From Gammaproteobacteria bacterium (GTDB lineage: Bacteria; Pseudomonadota; Gammaproteobacteria; Steroidobacterales; Steroidobacteraceae), in contig DAHXNE010000110.1 in assembly GCA_027366635.1 (NCBI GenBank), positions 1 through 50,014 of the forward strand: 50,014 bases of DNA, given 5' to 3'. Positions within the stretch are counted from its first letter, which is position 1. Each line of letters opens with the position of its first letter. This document shows, piece after piece, positions 8,196 to 17,653 of the stretch. Under the pieces are notes generated by a model. That model was given only the letters and a program-made list of their open reading frames with translations, was not told the origin of the DNA and searched no databases. Made by a program: the position numbers and the translations under genes.

Positions 8196-9278
8196 TTAAG
8201 CTAATTCTTCAGCGGCAGCGGATCGGTTGGCTGAAATCATGCCGTCCGCGGTCAACTCTGCAAGAATCCGCCGCTCAGCCCAGGTCGGTCCGGTCACCCG
8301 ATCGAGAAATCCGCAATGACCACCGCGGCGGGTCACAGTGATTCGCAACCTCGGCGGGTGGGCCAGACGCACGAGGTCTTGCGCCGGAATGATCGGATCG
8401 TCGAGCGCCGTGATGATCAGCGCCGGCACCTCGAGGCTGGCCAGCCGCGCGCCGACCAGCGCATATCCGCTGAGATAGGCATCGAGACTGGGGAAGTCTG
8501 TATACCGCTGGATCAGCTCTGCGGTGAGGCGGCGCAGGTCATACAGGCCGCGTAAGTCGCTGAGATTATACTCCGCTGGCCACGTGGTCTCTTTCTTGAG
8601 CAGCGAGCGCCACCACTTGCGCGCGAAATACAGCGCGTACGCGTGAAAGCCCGTCTCGAGGGCCCGCAGAGTTGCTTGCGGATCGAGGACCGGGGAAACG
8701 GCGATGACCGAGCGCAGATCGAGATCCGCAGCCCGCGACTCGGCGGCCGCCCGCAGCAGAAAGTTGCCGCCAAGGGAAAAGCCGACCAGCCGTATGGGCC
8801 GGCCGGTCAAGCGCCGCAGCGCGCGCAAGGCGCCGCATACCTCGGCCAAACGGCAGGAGTGAAACAACCCGGGATTCAGGTGGTGGGTCTCGCCGTGGTC
8901 GCGCAAATTGAGCCGGAATACGTCGAATCCTCGCTCGTAGAGCTGCTGTGAGAGCGACAGCACGTAGAGCGATTCCGCACTGCCTTCCCAGCCGTGCAAC
9001 ACCACCACCGGATCGCCTCCCGGGGCGCCCGTCGAGCGCCAGCACTGCAGGCGAACGCCCTCGCCGCACTCCAGCAGCAGCTCCCGTTGGGCGGCGAGCA
9101 ATGGTGCGGCGCGGCGCACGATCGCACCACGGCGCACCGAGACGCTCGCCAGCATCGACTGCAGATGACGACTGCGCAGCCACAGTGGCGGCTGAAAGCC
9201 GTCTTCCGGCGCCGGCAGCGCCGACGACTCGCATGCGCCCTGGAAACTACCCGCGTCCCGCGCCTGTTTACTCTGCAC
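8196..9278 (-). CDS. Alpha/beta hydrolase, YheT family
   Basis: 360 aa. The order of motifs fits the YheT (UPF0017) group: an N-terminal FQPPLWLRSRHLQSML segment, VVLHGWEGSAES (oxyanion region), DVFRLNLRDHG, the nucleophile elbow GFSLGGN, an aspartate in ALDDPII and the catalytic histidine in RRGGHCGFLD. Predicted cytoplasmic carboxylester hydrolase; the natural substrate is unknown. The ATG at 9278 leaves about 27 residues before the conserved part, so a shorter start cannot be excluded. It follows the ABC exporter genes on the same strand after a 179-base gap. Confidence 0.88.
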   Translation of the reverse strand: MQSKQARDAGSFQGACESSALPAPEDGFQPPLWLRSRHLQSMLASVSVRRGAIVRRAAPLLAAQRELLLECGEGVRLQCWRSTGAPGGDPVVVLHGWEGSAESLYVLSLSQQLYERGFDVFRLNLRDHGETHHLNPGLFHSCRLAEVCGALRALRRLTGRPIRLVGFSLGGNFLLRAAAESRAADLDLRSVIAVSPVLDPQATLRALETGFHAYALYFARKWWRSLLKKETTWPAEYNLSDLRGLYDLRRLTAELIQRYTDFPSLDAYLSGYALVGARLASLEVPALIITALDDPIIPAQDLVRLAHPPRLRITVTRRGGHCGFLDRVTGPTWAERRILAELTADGMISANRSAAAEELA

Positions 9279-9457
9279 CTGCGCCTCTGCCGGTCCGCTC
9301 GACCCATGCTGCCAGTTTAGCGTACTGTCGGCGCGGCGGGCACGGGTACCGGCTCCGCGGGCACGGGATCCACGGCTGGCGGCTCGTTCGAGCGCCTCGC
9401 CCCCCCCTGGCGGCCAAACACCCGCCGCGCCACACCCGGCTCAGGGCGGTGGCGGCC

Positions 9458-10270
9458 TCACTCGCGGATGCCCGAGCTGCGATCCAACAGCAGGACCGCG
9501 GCGGCGAACAGGATGGCCACCGCCGCCGCCATGATCGCAAACGCGACCCACACGCCGACATCGGACACGCCCAGAAAACCGAAGCGGAACGAGTTGACCA
9601 TGTACAGAATGGGGTCGACCAGCGACAGGTGACGGGCCCACACCGGCAGCGTATTGATCGAATAGAACACCCCGCCGAAGTAGATCAGCGGCGTGAGCAC
9701 GAACGTCGGGATGATGCTGATCTGGTCGAAGCTCTTGGCGAACATCGCATTGAGGAATCCGCCGAGCGAGAATGTGACCGAAGTCAGCACTGCCGCCGCG
9801 ACGATGATCGTCGGATGCAGAACCGGCAGGCGGGTAAAGAACATCCACACTCCGCTCACCACCAGGCCGACCATGGCGCCGCGCATGACGCCGCCGGCCA
9901 CGTAGCCGGAGACGATGATCCAGCTCGGCAACGGCGACACCAGCAGCTCCTCGATGTGCCGGCCGAACTTCGCGCCGTAGAAGGACGACACCACATTGTT
10001 GTACGAATTGATGATCACCGCCTGCATGATCAGCCCGGGCGCGATGTATACCATGTAGGCGAAACCCTCCATGGTGCCGATCCGCCGGCCGATGACACTG
10101 CCGAAAATCACCAGGTAGAGCGTCGCGGTCACGGCCGACGGCAGGATGGTCTGGGGCCAGATGCGGACGATCCGGTGGAACTCCCGGATGAGGATAGTCT
10201 TGAAGCCGATCCAGCGCGCCCGGCCGAGCGCCAGCGGACGCGGCGGCGCCCGTTCGACCACGGTGCTCAT
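9458..10270 (-). CDS. ABC-2 type transporter permease (YadH-like)
   Basis: 270 aa with six hydrophobic segments and the ABC-2 signature region (SLGGFLNAMFAKSFDQISIIPTFVLTPLIYFGGVFYSI). The N-terminal IREFHRIVRIWPQTILPSAVTATLYLVIFG is typical of YadH. Inner-membrane half-permease, presumably a dimer with two copies of the ATPase encoded just upstream. The substrate is unknown. Its start overlaps the ATPase stop by 4 bases (ATGA), a sign of translational coupling. Confidence 0.92.
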   Translation of the reverse strand: MSTVVERAPPRPLALGRARWIGFKTILIREFHRIVRIWPQTILPSAVTATLYLVIFGSVIGRRIGTMEGFAYMVYIAPGLIMQAVIINSYNNVVSSFYGAKFGRHIEELLVSPLPSWIIVSGYVAGGVMRGAMVGLVVSGVWMFFTRLPVLHPTIIVAAAVLTSVTFSLGGFLNAMFAKSFDQISIIPTFVLTPLIYFGGVFYSINTLPVWARHLSLVDPILYMVNSFRFGFLGVSDVGVWVAFAIMAAAVAILFAAAVLLLDRSSGIRE

Positions 10271-11187
10271 GCCGCCGCTCCCTTCTCCACCAGGCGTATG
10301 AAGATCTCCTCCAGGCGATTGACTTTGTTGCGCATCGAGATCACTTCGATGCCGAGTCCCGAGAGACGCGCGAACAGATCATTGAGGTTCTGCTCCGTGG
10401 ATACCCCGATCTCGAGGGTGTGCTCCTCGACGAGCTTCACAGAGTATCCGGACAGCGGCGGCGCCTGCGGCAGCGGGTTGCGCAGGGTGAGCACAAACGT
10501 CTCGGTATGGAGCTTTCTGAGCAGATTACTCATCCGGTCCCGCTCGATGATGCGCCCGTGGTCGATGATGGCGATGTTCCGGCAGAGCGTCTCGGCCTCC
10601 TCGAGATAGTGCGTGGTCAAAATGATGGTCGTGCCGCTCTGATTGATCTGACGCAGGAACTCCCACATCGAGCGACGGACCTCGATGTCTACGCCGGCGG
10701 TTGGCTCGTCCAGGATCAGCAGCCGCGGCTCGTGCATCAGCGCCCGGGCGATCATCAGCCGGCGCTTCATCCCGCCGGACAGCGCCCGCGAGGCATGCTT
10801 GCGCTTATCCCACAACTGCAGTTGCTTCAGGTACAACTGCGCGCGCACGCGCGCCAGCGGGCGAGGAATGCCGTAGAAGCCCGCCTGATTGATCACGATG
10901 GTCTCGGGCGATTCGAACTGATTGAAGTTGATCTCCTGCGGCACCACGCCGATGCAGCTCTTGGCCGCCTCCAGCTCGCGGTCGACGTCGTGGCCGAAGA
11001 TGCTGGCCCGGCCACCGGTCTTGCGCACCAACGAGGTGACGATGCCGATGAGAGTGGTCTTGCCGGCACCATTGGGCCCGAGCAACGCGAAGAAGTCCCC
11101 CTCCTCGACGGCAAGATCGATACCCTTCAGAGCCTGGACGCCGTTGCCGTAGGTCTTGGTCAATCCCTGGACGGAAAGCGCATTCAT
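10267..11187 (-). CDS. ABC transporter ATP-binding protein (YadG-like)
   Basis: 306 aa. Walker A GPNGAGKT, Q-loop in VVPQEINFN, signature LSGGMKRR, Walker B LLILDEP, H-loop TTHYLEEAE, and a C-terminal extension of about 85 residues typical of ABC-2 exporter ATPases. I chose the ATG at 11187 since MNALSVQGLTKTYGNG is the normal beginning of the domain; the in-frame start at 11262 would add 25 unrelated residues. It pairs with the permease downstream and is itself preceded by gshA on the same strand (72-base gap). Confidence 0.92.
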   Translation of the reverse strand: MNALSVQGLTKTYGNGVQALKGIDLAVEEGDFFALLGPNGAGKTTLIGIVTSLVRKTGGRASIFGHDVDRELEAAKSCIGVVPQEINFNQFESPETIVINQAGFYGIPRPLARVRAQLYLKQLQLWDKRKHASRALSGGMKRRLMIARALMHEPRLLILDEPTAGVDIEVRRSMWEFLRQINQSGTTIILTTHYLEEAETLCRNIAIIDHGRIIERDRMSNLLRKLHTETFVLTLRNPLPQAPPLSGYSVKLVEEHTLEIGVSTEQNLNDLFARLSGLGIEVISMRNKVNRLEEIFIRLVEKGAAA

Positions 11188-11258
11188 CCGCCAAGAATCC
11201 CTTACCCGGCTCCCTTGTGCAATGGCCCATCCGGGGGATTGCCCGTGGGCCCGGCTGT

Positions 11259-12842
11259 TCACGGGGCGAAGTACTGCGCCAGATAGTCCTCGAACGTGCC
11301 CCGATCGGCCGCCTCGGCGGCCGACTGCCGATCAAGCGACTCGCGCGCTTCGCGGGCGAACTGCGCCAGCCGGGCCTCGTTCGGCGGGTACATGTCCAGA
11401 AAATATGCCTTGTGCTGGCGCGACATCCGCAGGGCCAGCTGGGAGAACGTCTCCCCGGTTGCTGCAAGCTCGCCCATCATGCGTGCCGACGGGGTACGAG
11501 CGACGTCCTCGAGCTTGGCCCTTTGCACCTCGAGCGCCAGCGAATACGGCCGCATCGGATTGCCACGGTCCAGGATCTCGCAGGGACCGGCCATCTCCTC
11601 CAGCAGTTCCCGGGCCCACTCGCGCATGGCGACTTCGCGCCCGTCGCGCCACAGAGTCAGACCGGGCTGGCGGCCGCGATGGGCGACCTCGAGGTGATTG
11701 TGATCGAGCGCCTGCTGCTCGGCGGCCGCGATGGGCGGGCTCTCCTTCAGCAGACACAGGGCCACGAATGCCTCGAGAAAGCGCAGCTTGTTCTGATTGA
11801 CGCCGACCGGATCGAAGGCGCTCACATCGAGGGCGCGCACCTCGACGTACTGCACGCCGGCGCGCCTCAGCGCCTGGGTAGGCCGCTCTGCGGAGTGGGC
11901 GATACGCTTTGGACGGATAAAGCTATAGTACTCGTTCTCGATCTGCAGCAAGTTCGCGTTGAGCTGGCGGTAGACCTCGCCGGTCCGCACTCCGAGAGCG
12001 GCGTAGGGTGGGTGCGGCGTGCTGATCGCCCGGCTCAGATCATCGACGTACTCCTCCAGGCTGTTCACCGACACGCTCAGGTCGGCCTGACTGCGGTTGC
12101 GATAGCCGATATCGCTCATCCTGAGGCTGGTGGCGTAGGGCTCGAAAGCGGTGTCCGCGTTCAGCTCGGCCATCGCATGCGGCCGCCCCCGCAGGAACGA
12201 CTTGCACAACACCGGCGAGACACCGAACAGATACAGCACCAGCCAGCCGTGGCGGCGGTAATTGCGCAGCAAATCGAAGTAGCGCGCCGAGACGAATTCC
12301 TGGCCGTGCGCGCGCGATTCCAGCGCCGCCGCGTAGACGGGCCAGAAGCCGGACGGGAACGAGTAGTTGAAATGCACACCCGAGATAGCCTGCATCATGC
12401 GTCCGTAACGCAATCCCAGACCTTCCCGATAGATGCTCTTCATGCGTCCGATGTGCGAATTCCCGTAGCGCGCAATGGGAATTTCCTCATCCCGCTCGAT
12501 CCGACAGGGCATGCTCGTCGCCCACAGCAACTCCTCGCCGATGTGGCGGTAGACGAACTGATGCAGATCCAGCAGGTACTGCAGCAGCTCCCAGGTGGTG
12601 GTGAAGGTCGGCGTGACCAGCTCGATCAGCGCCTCGGAGTAATCGGTGGTGATGTGCTCGCCGGCGAGCGCCGAGCCGAGCGCGGCCGGGTGGGGCGTCT
12701 GCGCGATCCGTCCGTCGGGCGTCACGCGCAGCGACTCTTTCTCGACGCCGCGCAGGCCACCTTGCAGAATCTCACGCTGCCCGCTGTTGATCAGAGCAGC
12801 CAGGCGTCGTTCGAGCACGAGATCGCGGACCGGCCCGTTCAT
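11259..12842 (-). CDS. gshA: Glutamate-cysteine ligase (E. coli type)
   Basis: 527 aa, close to the family length of about 520. It joins glutamate and cysteine with ATP to gamma-glutamylcysteine, the first step of glutathione synthesis, in the cytoplasm. Visible motifs: GGLRGVEKESLRVTPDG (substrate and metal binding), TTDYSEALIELVTP, the MPCRI region, SIYREGLGLRYGRMMQAISGVHFNYS, and YVEVRALDVSAFDPVGV. gshB is not in the window. A glutathione S-transferase is encoded 4 kb further on. The gene runs leftward into the ABC exporter genes. Confidence 0.95.
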   Translation of the reverse strand: MNGPVRDLVLERRLAALINSGQREILQGGLRGVEKESLRVTPDGRIAQTPHPAALGSALAGEHITTDYSEALIELVTPTFTTTWELLQYLLDLHQFVYRHIGEELLWATSMPCRIERDEEIPIARYGNSHIGRMKSIYREGLGLRYGRMMQAISGVHFNYSFPSGFWPVYAAALESRAHGQEFVSARYFDLLRNYRRHGWLVLYLFGVSPVLCKSFLRGRPHAMAELNADTAFEPYATSLRMSDIGYRNRSQADLSVSVNSLEEYVDDLSRAISTPHPPYAALGVRTGEVYRQLNANLLQIENEYYSFIRPKRIAHSAERPTQALRRAGVQYVEVRALDVSAFDPVGVNQNKLRFLEAFVALCLLKESPPIAAAEQQALDHNHLEVAHRGRQPGLTLWRDGREVAMREWARELLEEMAGPCEILDRGNPMRPYSLALEVQRAKLEDVARTPSARMMGELAATGETFSQLALRMSRQHKAYFLDMYPPNEARLAQFAREARESLDRQSAAEAADRGTFEDYLAQYFAP

Positions 12843-12861
12843 GTGGCGTATCGTCCTGGAA

Positions 12862-13656
12862 TCACGATGCTTTCATGCGGTCGAGGAACGCACGAATGCG
12901 CGCCGCATTGGTGCCGATGTCGCCCACGCCCACTCGTGATTCGCTCCTGACGTCGATGCGCGACCCGGAACCGTGCGGCCGCACGCGCACCACCACGTCG
13001 TCCTTGAAATCGAAGAACAACGTGTGCGCTGTCGCCTCCAGGCGCCCGTCGGCCGGCACGTACGCATCGATGCGCCAGCCCAGCGCCTGCGCCACTCGGC
13101 GGGCCTTGGCCAACGCCTGCGCCGGGGAGAGGCTCATAAACAGCGGCTTGATGTACGGATAGTACTTGGCCTGCAGCGCCGGCACATCGATTGTCTTGTC
13201 GCCGAGGCGCTCCTCGCGGATGTATTGCGGCGCAACGGTGGCATGCGCTCGCTCCCGCAGTGGAATGACCGCGACGAACTTCGGGGGATTGGCCGGATCG
13301 GTGGTGATGTCGTTGATCGGAGGGGTGTGCTGCGCCCTGTAGATCCACGATGCCCCGTACGCGGTCAGGGCAAGCCCGATCACGATGCCCACCACAGCGG
13401 CGGTGCCCGGGATGCGCGCGCGCTTCGCCGTACCGAACAGCACGCCAATGATCGTGACGGCGGTTCCCGCGACGATCACCACGAAACCGATCATTAGCGT
13501 CAGCAGCGCCACACTGACGCTCGTCAGCGCGAAACGGTTCAGCGGACCGGCAATGCCGGCCGCCAGAAGCCCCGCGCCGAGAATCCACAGGCCCAGGTGC
13601 GTCACCCGTCCGGGCCACCGCGGGGTATGCAATGAGGGGAATGCAGTGGTGCTCAT
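12862..13656 (-). CDS. DUF1499 family membrane protein
   Basis: 264 aa. Three transmembrane helices lie in the first 115 residues (about 20-40, 48-72, 82-108). A soluble DUF1499 domain (about 115-264) follows, with PPINDITTDPANPPKF near its start and a C-terminal FKDDVVVRVRP, SRIDVRSESRVGVGDIGTNAARIRAFL motif that is diagnostic for the family. Function unknown. It is probably anchored in the inner membrane with the DUF1499 part outside. It ends 19 bases before the gshA start on the same strand, so the two may be co-transcribed. Confidence 0.88.
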   Translation of the reverse strand: MSTTAFPSLHTPRWPGRVTHLGLWILGAGLLAAGIAGPLNRFALTSVSVALLTLMIGFVVIVAGTAVTIIGVLFGTAKRARIPGTAAVVGIVIGLALTAYGASWIYRAQHTPPINDITTDPANPPKFVAVIPLRERAHATVAPQYIREERLGDKTIDVPALQAKYYPYIKPLFMSLSPAQALAKARRVAQALGWRIDAYVPADGRLEATAHTLFFDFKDDVVVRVRPHGSGSRIDVRSESRVGVGDIGTNAARIRAFLDRMKAS

Positions 13657-13749
13657 GGACGGATCCCAGAGTTAGACGCGGCACTTGTTGCCCCGCGCCG
13701 ATTCAGGCATCTTGCAGCCTCACAGCGAGCTGCGCAACCGAGAATCATC

Positions 13750-14595
13750 ATGATCGGCATCATCGGCGGTACGGGTCTGTATCGCATGAACGGACTGGAA
13801 GTGGACGAGTCGCAGGAACATCAAACCCCGTATGGACCGCCCTCATCGCCGGTGATGCTGGGCAGGCTCGACGGCCGGCCCGTGGCGTTCCTGGCCCGCC
13901 ATGGGCTGCAGCACGATCTGCTGCCGAGTGAGATCAACTACCGGGCCAATATCTGGGCACTGAAGAGCGTCGGCGTGCGCACCGTGGTCGGCGTATCCGC
14001 GGTCGGGAGCCTGCGCGAGGAGATTCGGCCGGGCGACCTCGCCCTGCCGGCGCAGTATCTCGACTTCACCAAAGGGGTGCGCGCGGCGAGCTTCTTCGGC
14101 CAAGGCATGGTGGCGCACATCTCGACGGCACATCCCTCCTGCAAGGCCACGAGCGCGCTGCTCGCCCGCTCGGCCGCTACGCTCGGCCTGACACTTCATC
14201 GAGACAAGACCTATGCCTGCGTCGAGGGCCCGCGCCTGGGCACGCGGGCCGAGAGTTTCTGGCTGCGCGCCGCCGGCGCCGATCTGGTCGGCATGACCAA
14301 CATACCGGAGGCGTTCCTCGCGCTGGAGGCGCAACTCGGCTACTGCACCGTGACTGTGGCGACCGATTACGATTGCTGGCTGGACGACCCGGCGCAACAC
14401 GCCTCGGTGGATCAGGTGATGAACCAATTTCGCGATAGCTTGACGCGGGTCCAGCGGCTGATCGCCCGCGCGGTCGCCGATTACCAGGACGACGAATCAC
14501 GGCCATGCCGCAGGGCATTGCGCTCGGCTGTGGTGACGCCGCGTGAGCACCTGAGCGCGGCGCAGAAGGATATTCTCGACTTCCTCGCCCGCTGA
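13750..14595 (+). CDS. mtnP: S-methyl-5'-thioadenosine phosphorylase
   Basis: 281 aa, family length. Cleaves methylthioadenosine (a by-product of polyamine and homoserine-lactone synthesis) with phosphate to adenine and methylthioribose-1-phosphate. Motifs: GIIGGTGL at the N-terminus (phosphate loop), RHG, SAVGSLREEIRPGDL, EGPRLGTRAE, GMTNIPEA, and ATDYDCW with Asp206 and Asp208. The two aspartates of the latter motif are those that recognise adenine in MTAP. The methylthioinosine phosphorylases common in pseudomonads lack them, so I favour MTAP. Divergent from the DUF1499 gene, with 93 bases between. Confidence 0.9.
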   Translation: MIGIIGGTGLYRMNGLEVDESQEHQTPYGPPSSPVMLGRLDGRPVAFLARHGLQHDLLPSEINYRANIWALKSVGVRTVVGVSAVGSLREEIRPGDLALPAQYLDFTKGVRAASFFGQGMVAHISTAHPSCKATSALLARSAATLGLTLHRDKTYACVEGPRLGTRAESFWLRAAGADLVGMTNIPEAFLALEAQLGYCTVTVATDYDCWLDDPAQHASVDQVMNQFRDSLTRVQRLIARAVADYQDDESRPCRRALRSAVVTPREHLSAAQKDILDFLAR

Positions 14596-14608
14596 CCGGG
14601 CGGCTTGC

Positions 14609-15334
14609 TCAGCGGGGCGCGCCCGCGACGCCCCCCAGATCTTCCGCGCCGGGCTCGGTCAGCGCCAGCTCGCGCAGCAGCGCGTGCAGGCGCCGGCGCG
14701 CCGGGCGGGTGTCCCCGGCCAGCTGGTCCACGGCCCGGGCCAGATCCGCCGGAGTGTCGACGTCGTAGGAACCGGCGAGTCTGGTGACGGCTCGCCCGCT
14801 GTGCGCACACCGTCGCTCGAGCGCCTCGCCGAGCGACGCCTCACTCCAAGGCAGATCGGTCAGATCGGGCCAGGCGACCCGCGAGCCCATCAGGGTCACC
14901 CCGCCGTCGGCGGCCGGGATCAGGACGATATCGCTGTGATCGAGCGCGGCGCGCGCTGCGGTCAGATCCTCGAGCCGCATGGAAGGCGCATCACTACCGA
15001 TGAACAGCACCCGATCGCAGCCTCGAGCGCGCACAACGGCATCGACCTTGGCAATCCGCTCACCGAGATTGCCGTGCGGCTGTGGCACGACCCATGCGGG
15101 CCGGGATACGAGGCGTCCGGCCCACTGCGCATCGGACGCTTCGGCCGGTGAAATGATCAACTGGTCCGGCCATGCGGCCGCGTCTTCCAGCACACACTCC
15201 AGGAGCGCGCTTGCCACGGCGAGCGTTTGGGCTTCGCCCAGACAGCGGGCCAGGCGCCGCTTGCCGGTGCCTGGCACGGGCTTTCGGCAGAAGAGGGTCA
15301 GCGCGGGCCGCGCTCGCAGGGCATCATTAGACAT
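14609..15334 (-). CDS. DUF2064 / TIGR04282-like glycosyltransferase-fold protein
   Basis: 241 aa. GT-A-like fold of the DUF2064 family: FCRKPVPGTGKRRLARCLG at the N-terminus (nucleotide-binding loop), then VLFIGSDAPSMRLEDL with the acidic motif, DGGVTLMGSR and DVDTPADLARA at the C-terminal end. Members of TIGR04282 are linked to arsenosugar synthesis in some bacteria. Here no arsenic gene is nearby, so the substrate is open. Convergent with mtnP (14 bases between stop codons). It lies downstream of the GH39 gene on the same strand. Confidence 0.85.
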   Translation of the reverse strand: MSNDALRARPALTLFCRKPVPGTGKRRLARCLGEAQTLAVASALLECVLEDAAAWPDQLIISPAEASDAQWAGRLVSRPAWVVPQPHGNLGERIAKVDAVVRARGCDRVLFIGSDAPSMRLEDLTAARAALDHSDIVLIPAADGGVTLMGSRVAWPDLTDLPWSEASLGEALERRCAHSGRAVTRLAGSYDVDTPADLARAVDQLAGDTRPARRRLHALLRELALTEPGAEDLGGVAGAPR

Positions 15335-15424
15335 AAAACATACGATTGGCGCCCGAACAGTTGGCCCACGCGGCGCTCGGCGACGACAAAGACCATGCGC
15401 CGCCGGCCGAGCGGCCCTGCGTGC

Positions 15425-16972
15425 TCAGCGTTCGAGCTTCACGAGAGCCAGTGCGTGCGGAATCAACCGCAGGCTCAGCTGAGCAGACGCGCCGTGCAGA
15501 GCCACGATCCGTGGTGGCGGCAAGCGTGCAGCCTCGCGCAGGACCCGCGTTTGCTCGAACGTGGGGTCGGCCGGCCGGCCCATCGCCCGCCAAGCCGTCA
15601 GCGCCGAGCCGTGATTGCGGTCGACGACCCAGATGTACGCATAGCGCGCGCCCGCGACATGCTGCAGTTGCAGCAGGTCCGTCCGAATGTGTCCGCCGGG
15701 CCCGGGCGGCGCGTAATTCCACACCGCGATCGACAGCATGCCGTCGGGCCGGCGCGTCACGATCACCGAATGTGACCGATTCGCGAGGCGCACGTCACCG
15801 AGCCAGTGCAGAAGCTTGAAGTCGTTGAAGGAGGCCTTGGGGATGTCGTCCACGGCGATCAAGCCGAAACCGCCGTGGAACGGCGTCTTGACCACCCCTT
15901 GTTCCTCGAACACATCGGAAAACGTCCAATACGACATGAGGTGGACGAGGCCGTCGGTGGCACGGATGGTGTTGGCAAGCCACGGTCCGATATAGGGCGA
16001 ATCGGTGACGTCGATTTCATCGCCGGTATACGTGGCGTTGAATTCGCTGAGGATGATCGGCAAGTGCGGCAGCGGTGATTCGGCGACCTGGCGATGAACC
16101 TTCTCGACGGCACGGATCACCATGTCGCGGCGAGAGATGTGCTCGTGCTTGTGGAATACGTTTTCCGCCGTGTCATCGCCGTAGACGTGGGTTGAGATGA
16201 AATCCACCGGCACATGCCGACTCACGCAGTGGCGGATAAACGCGCCGATCCACGCGGTCTGCGCCGTGGCCGGACCACCCACGCGCAGCAGGGGGCTAAC
16301 GCTTTTCAGCGCCCGGGCCGTCACGTCGTACAGGTGGAAGTACGTCGCCTGCTTCGGAGTACCCGCCCAGAACGAGAGGTTCGGCTCGTTCCACACTTCG
16401 AAGTACCAGCGCGACACTTGCCGGATGCCGTAGCGATGGATCAGGTGGCGCGCGAAATGCTGGATCAGTTGCCGCCACAATGCCCAGCTCTTCGGCGGGG
16501 ACACGTTCGGGTGGTACCAGAAGCCATTGCTGATTTGATGTGCCGCGAGCGCCGGCGGCATGAAGCTGAGCTCCACGTAGGGGCGCACGCCGTTCTTCAG
16601 CAGGCCATCATAGATCGCGTCGACGTTCGTGAAGTTATAGACCGGCCGGCCGCGCGCATTGAGGTGAACGATCCCGACCCCGCGATCGAAGATGCCGTGA
16701 AAGCGAATGAGGCGCAGCTCCGTCGCTCGCTTGACCTGGCGCAGGTCGCGCCGGTAATCCGCGCGCAGCGACAGGATCGCGTGGCCCGAACCGAACATCT
16801 GCTCCCAGAAGTGCGGGAACGGCTGCCCCGGCGCAGCGCCGTTTACGAGTATGCGCACTGGCGCCGCGTGACGCGGCGCGGCCCGCACCAATGGAGCGCA
16901 GGCGGCCATTGCAACGAGAGCGAGCACGAGGCAGCGTGGTCGCGCGCATCGCGGCATGCTCCTGGACCTCAT
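15425..16972 (-). CDS. Glycoside hydrolase family 39 enzyme (beta-xylosidase-like), exported
   Basis: 515 aa. A signal sequence (hydrophobic 13-31) is followed by a TIM barrel. The acid/base Glu196 is in YFEVWNEPNLSFW, and the nucleophile is Glu310 in IILSEFNATY. The conserved DFISTHVYG and PFHGGFGL regions and a C-terminal beta-sandwich complete the GH39 layout. It probably acts on xylosides or related glycosides in the periplasm. Cleavage may follow VRA at about 31; MAAC could also serve as a weak lipobox. The start at 16972 overlaps the stop of the upstream GST gene (ATGA); the ATG six codons further in (MPRCARP) is an alternative. Confidence 0.88.
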   Translation of the reverse strand: MRSRSMPRCARPRCLVLALVAMAACAPLVRAAPRHAAPVRILVNGAAPGQPFPHFWEQMFGSGHAILSLRADYRRDLRQVKRATELRLIRFHGIFDRGVGIVHLNARGRPVYNFTNVDAIYDGLLKNGVRPYVELSFMPPALAAHQISNGFWYHPNVSPPKSWALWRQLIQHFARHLIHRYGIRQVSRWYFEVWNEPNLSFWAGTPKQATYFHLYDVTARALKSVSPLLRVGGPATAQTAWIGAFIRHCVSRHVPVDFISTHVYGDDTAENVFHKHEHISRRDMVIRAVEKVHRQVAESPLPHLPIILSEFNATYTGDEIDVTDSPYIGPWLANTIRATDGLVHLMSYWTFSDVFEEQGVVKTPFHGGFGLIAVDDIPKASFNDFKLLHWLGDVRLANRSHSVIVTRRPDGMLSIAVWNYAPPGPGGHIRTDLLQLQHVAGARYAYIWVVDRNHGSALTAWRAMGRPADPTFEQTRVLREAARLPPPRIVALHGASAQLSLRLIPHALALVKLER

Positions 16973-17568
16973 GCCCGGTCATCCCGCGCCTGCGCGCGCT
17001 GAAAGGCGGGACGGGCGACCACACGCTGCACGTAAGCTTCGATCACCGCTGATTTCTCCATCAATGGGCTCTGCCCAAACATCGCGAAAGTCGTGCCATA
17101 TAGTATATCGGCGCCGCTGAAATGCTCGCCGAGCAGATACGGCCCGTGTTCCAGCCTGCGGATCAGCACCGGCATCGCCTCCTCGACCGCGACCCACCCA
17201 GCCGTGCCGCGCGGGACCTCGACATTCAGGAATTTGGACACGAAGGCCGGCTCCAGCACTCCGCTGTAATAGGCCAGCCACGACAGGTAGGCGCCACGAT
17301 CCGGGCTACCGACCTTCGGGCCGAGCCCGCGCTCGGGAAACCGGTCGGTCAGATACAAGGTGATGGCGGAGGACTCGAACACGACCGACCCGTCGTCGTC
17401 GATCGCGGGCACCTTGCCGTGCGGATGCGGGTTGGCCGGATCCACCGCCCCCGTGCCGTCACGCTTGCGGACCTCGACCTGACGAATCTCATAGGGAACG
17501 TCCAGCTCCTCGAGTAGGAAAATAAAGCGTGTGGACCGTGTCCTGGGGTGATGAAACAGGGTAATCAT
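16969..17568 (-). CDS. Glutathione S-transferase
   Basis: 199 aa. N-terminal thioredoxin-fold domain (about 1-78: MITLFHHPRTRSTRFIFLLEEL, GKVPAIDDDG, VVFESSAITLYL, the latter holding the conserved Glu-Ser that binds the gamma-glutamyl group). The helical C-terminal domain carries GPYLLGEHFSGADILYG. The ATG at 17568 is preceded by GAGGAG and is clearly the start. Conjugates glutathione to an unknown substrate. It overlaps the GH39 gene by 4 bases, an unusual pairing. The glutathione producer gshA is encoded 4 kb away. Confidence 0.92.
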   Translation of the reverse strand: MITLFHHPRTRSTRFIFLLEELDVPYEIRQVEVRKRDGTGAVDPANPHPHGKVPAIDDDGSVVFESSAITLYLTDRFPERGLGPKVGSPDRGAYLSWLAYYSGVLEPAFVSKFLNVEVPRGTAGWVAVEEAMPVLIRRLEHGPYLLGEHFSGADILYGTTFAMFGQSPLMEKSAVIEAYVQRVVARPAFQRAQARDDRA

Positions 17569-17653
17569 GGCGGGCTCCTCGCCGGGCATGCCGTGCGGGC
17601 GAGCATGCTGCTTCGAGTCGACTTGCGCAAGACCCGGCCGCCGATCCGCCAAC

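Noticed and set aside
11217-12950. 577-codon open frame antisense to gshA
   Set aside because: Same cause: gshA is complete and family-like, and the antisense product has no recognisable domain.
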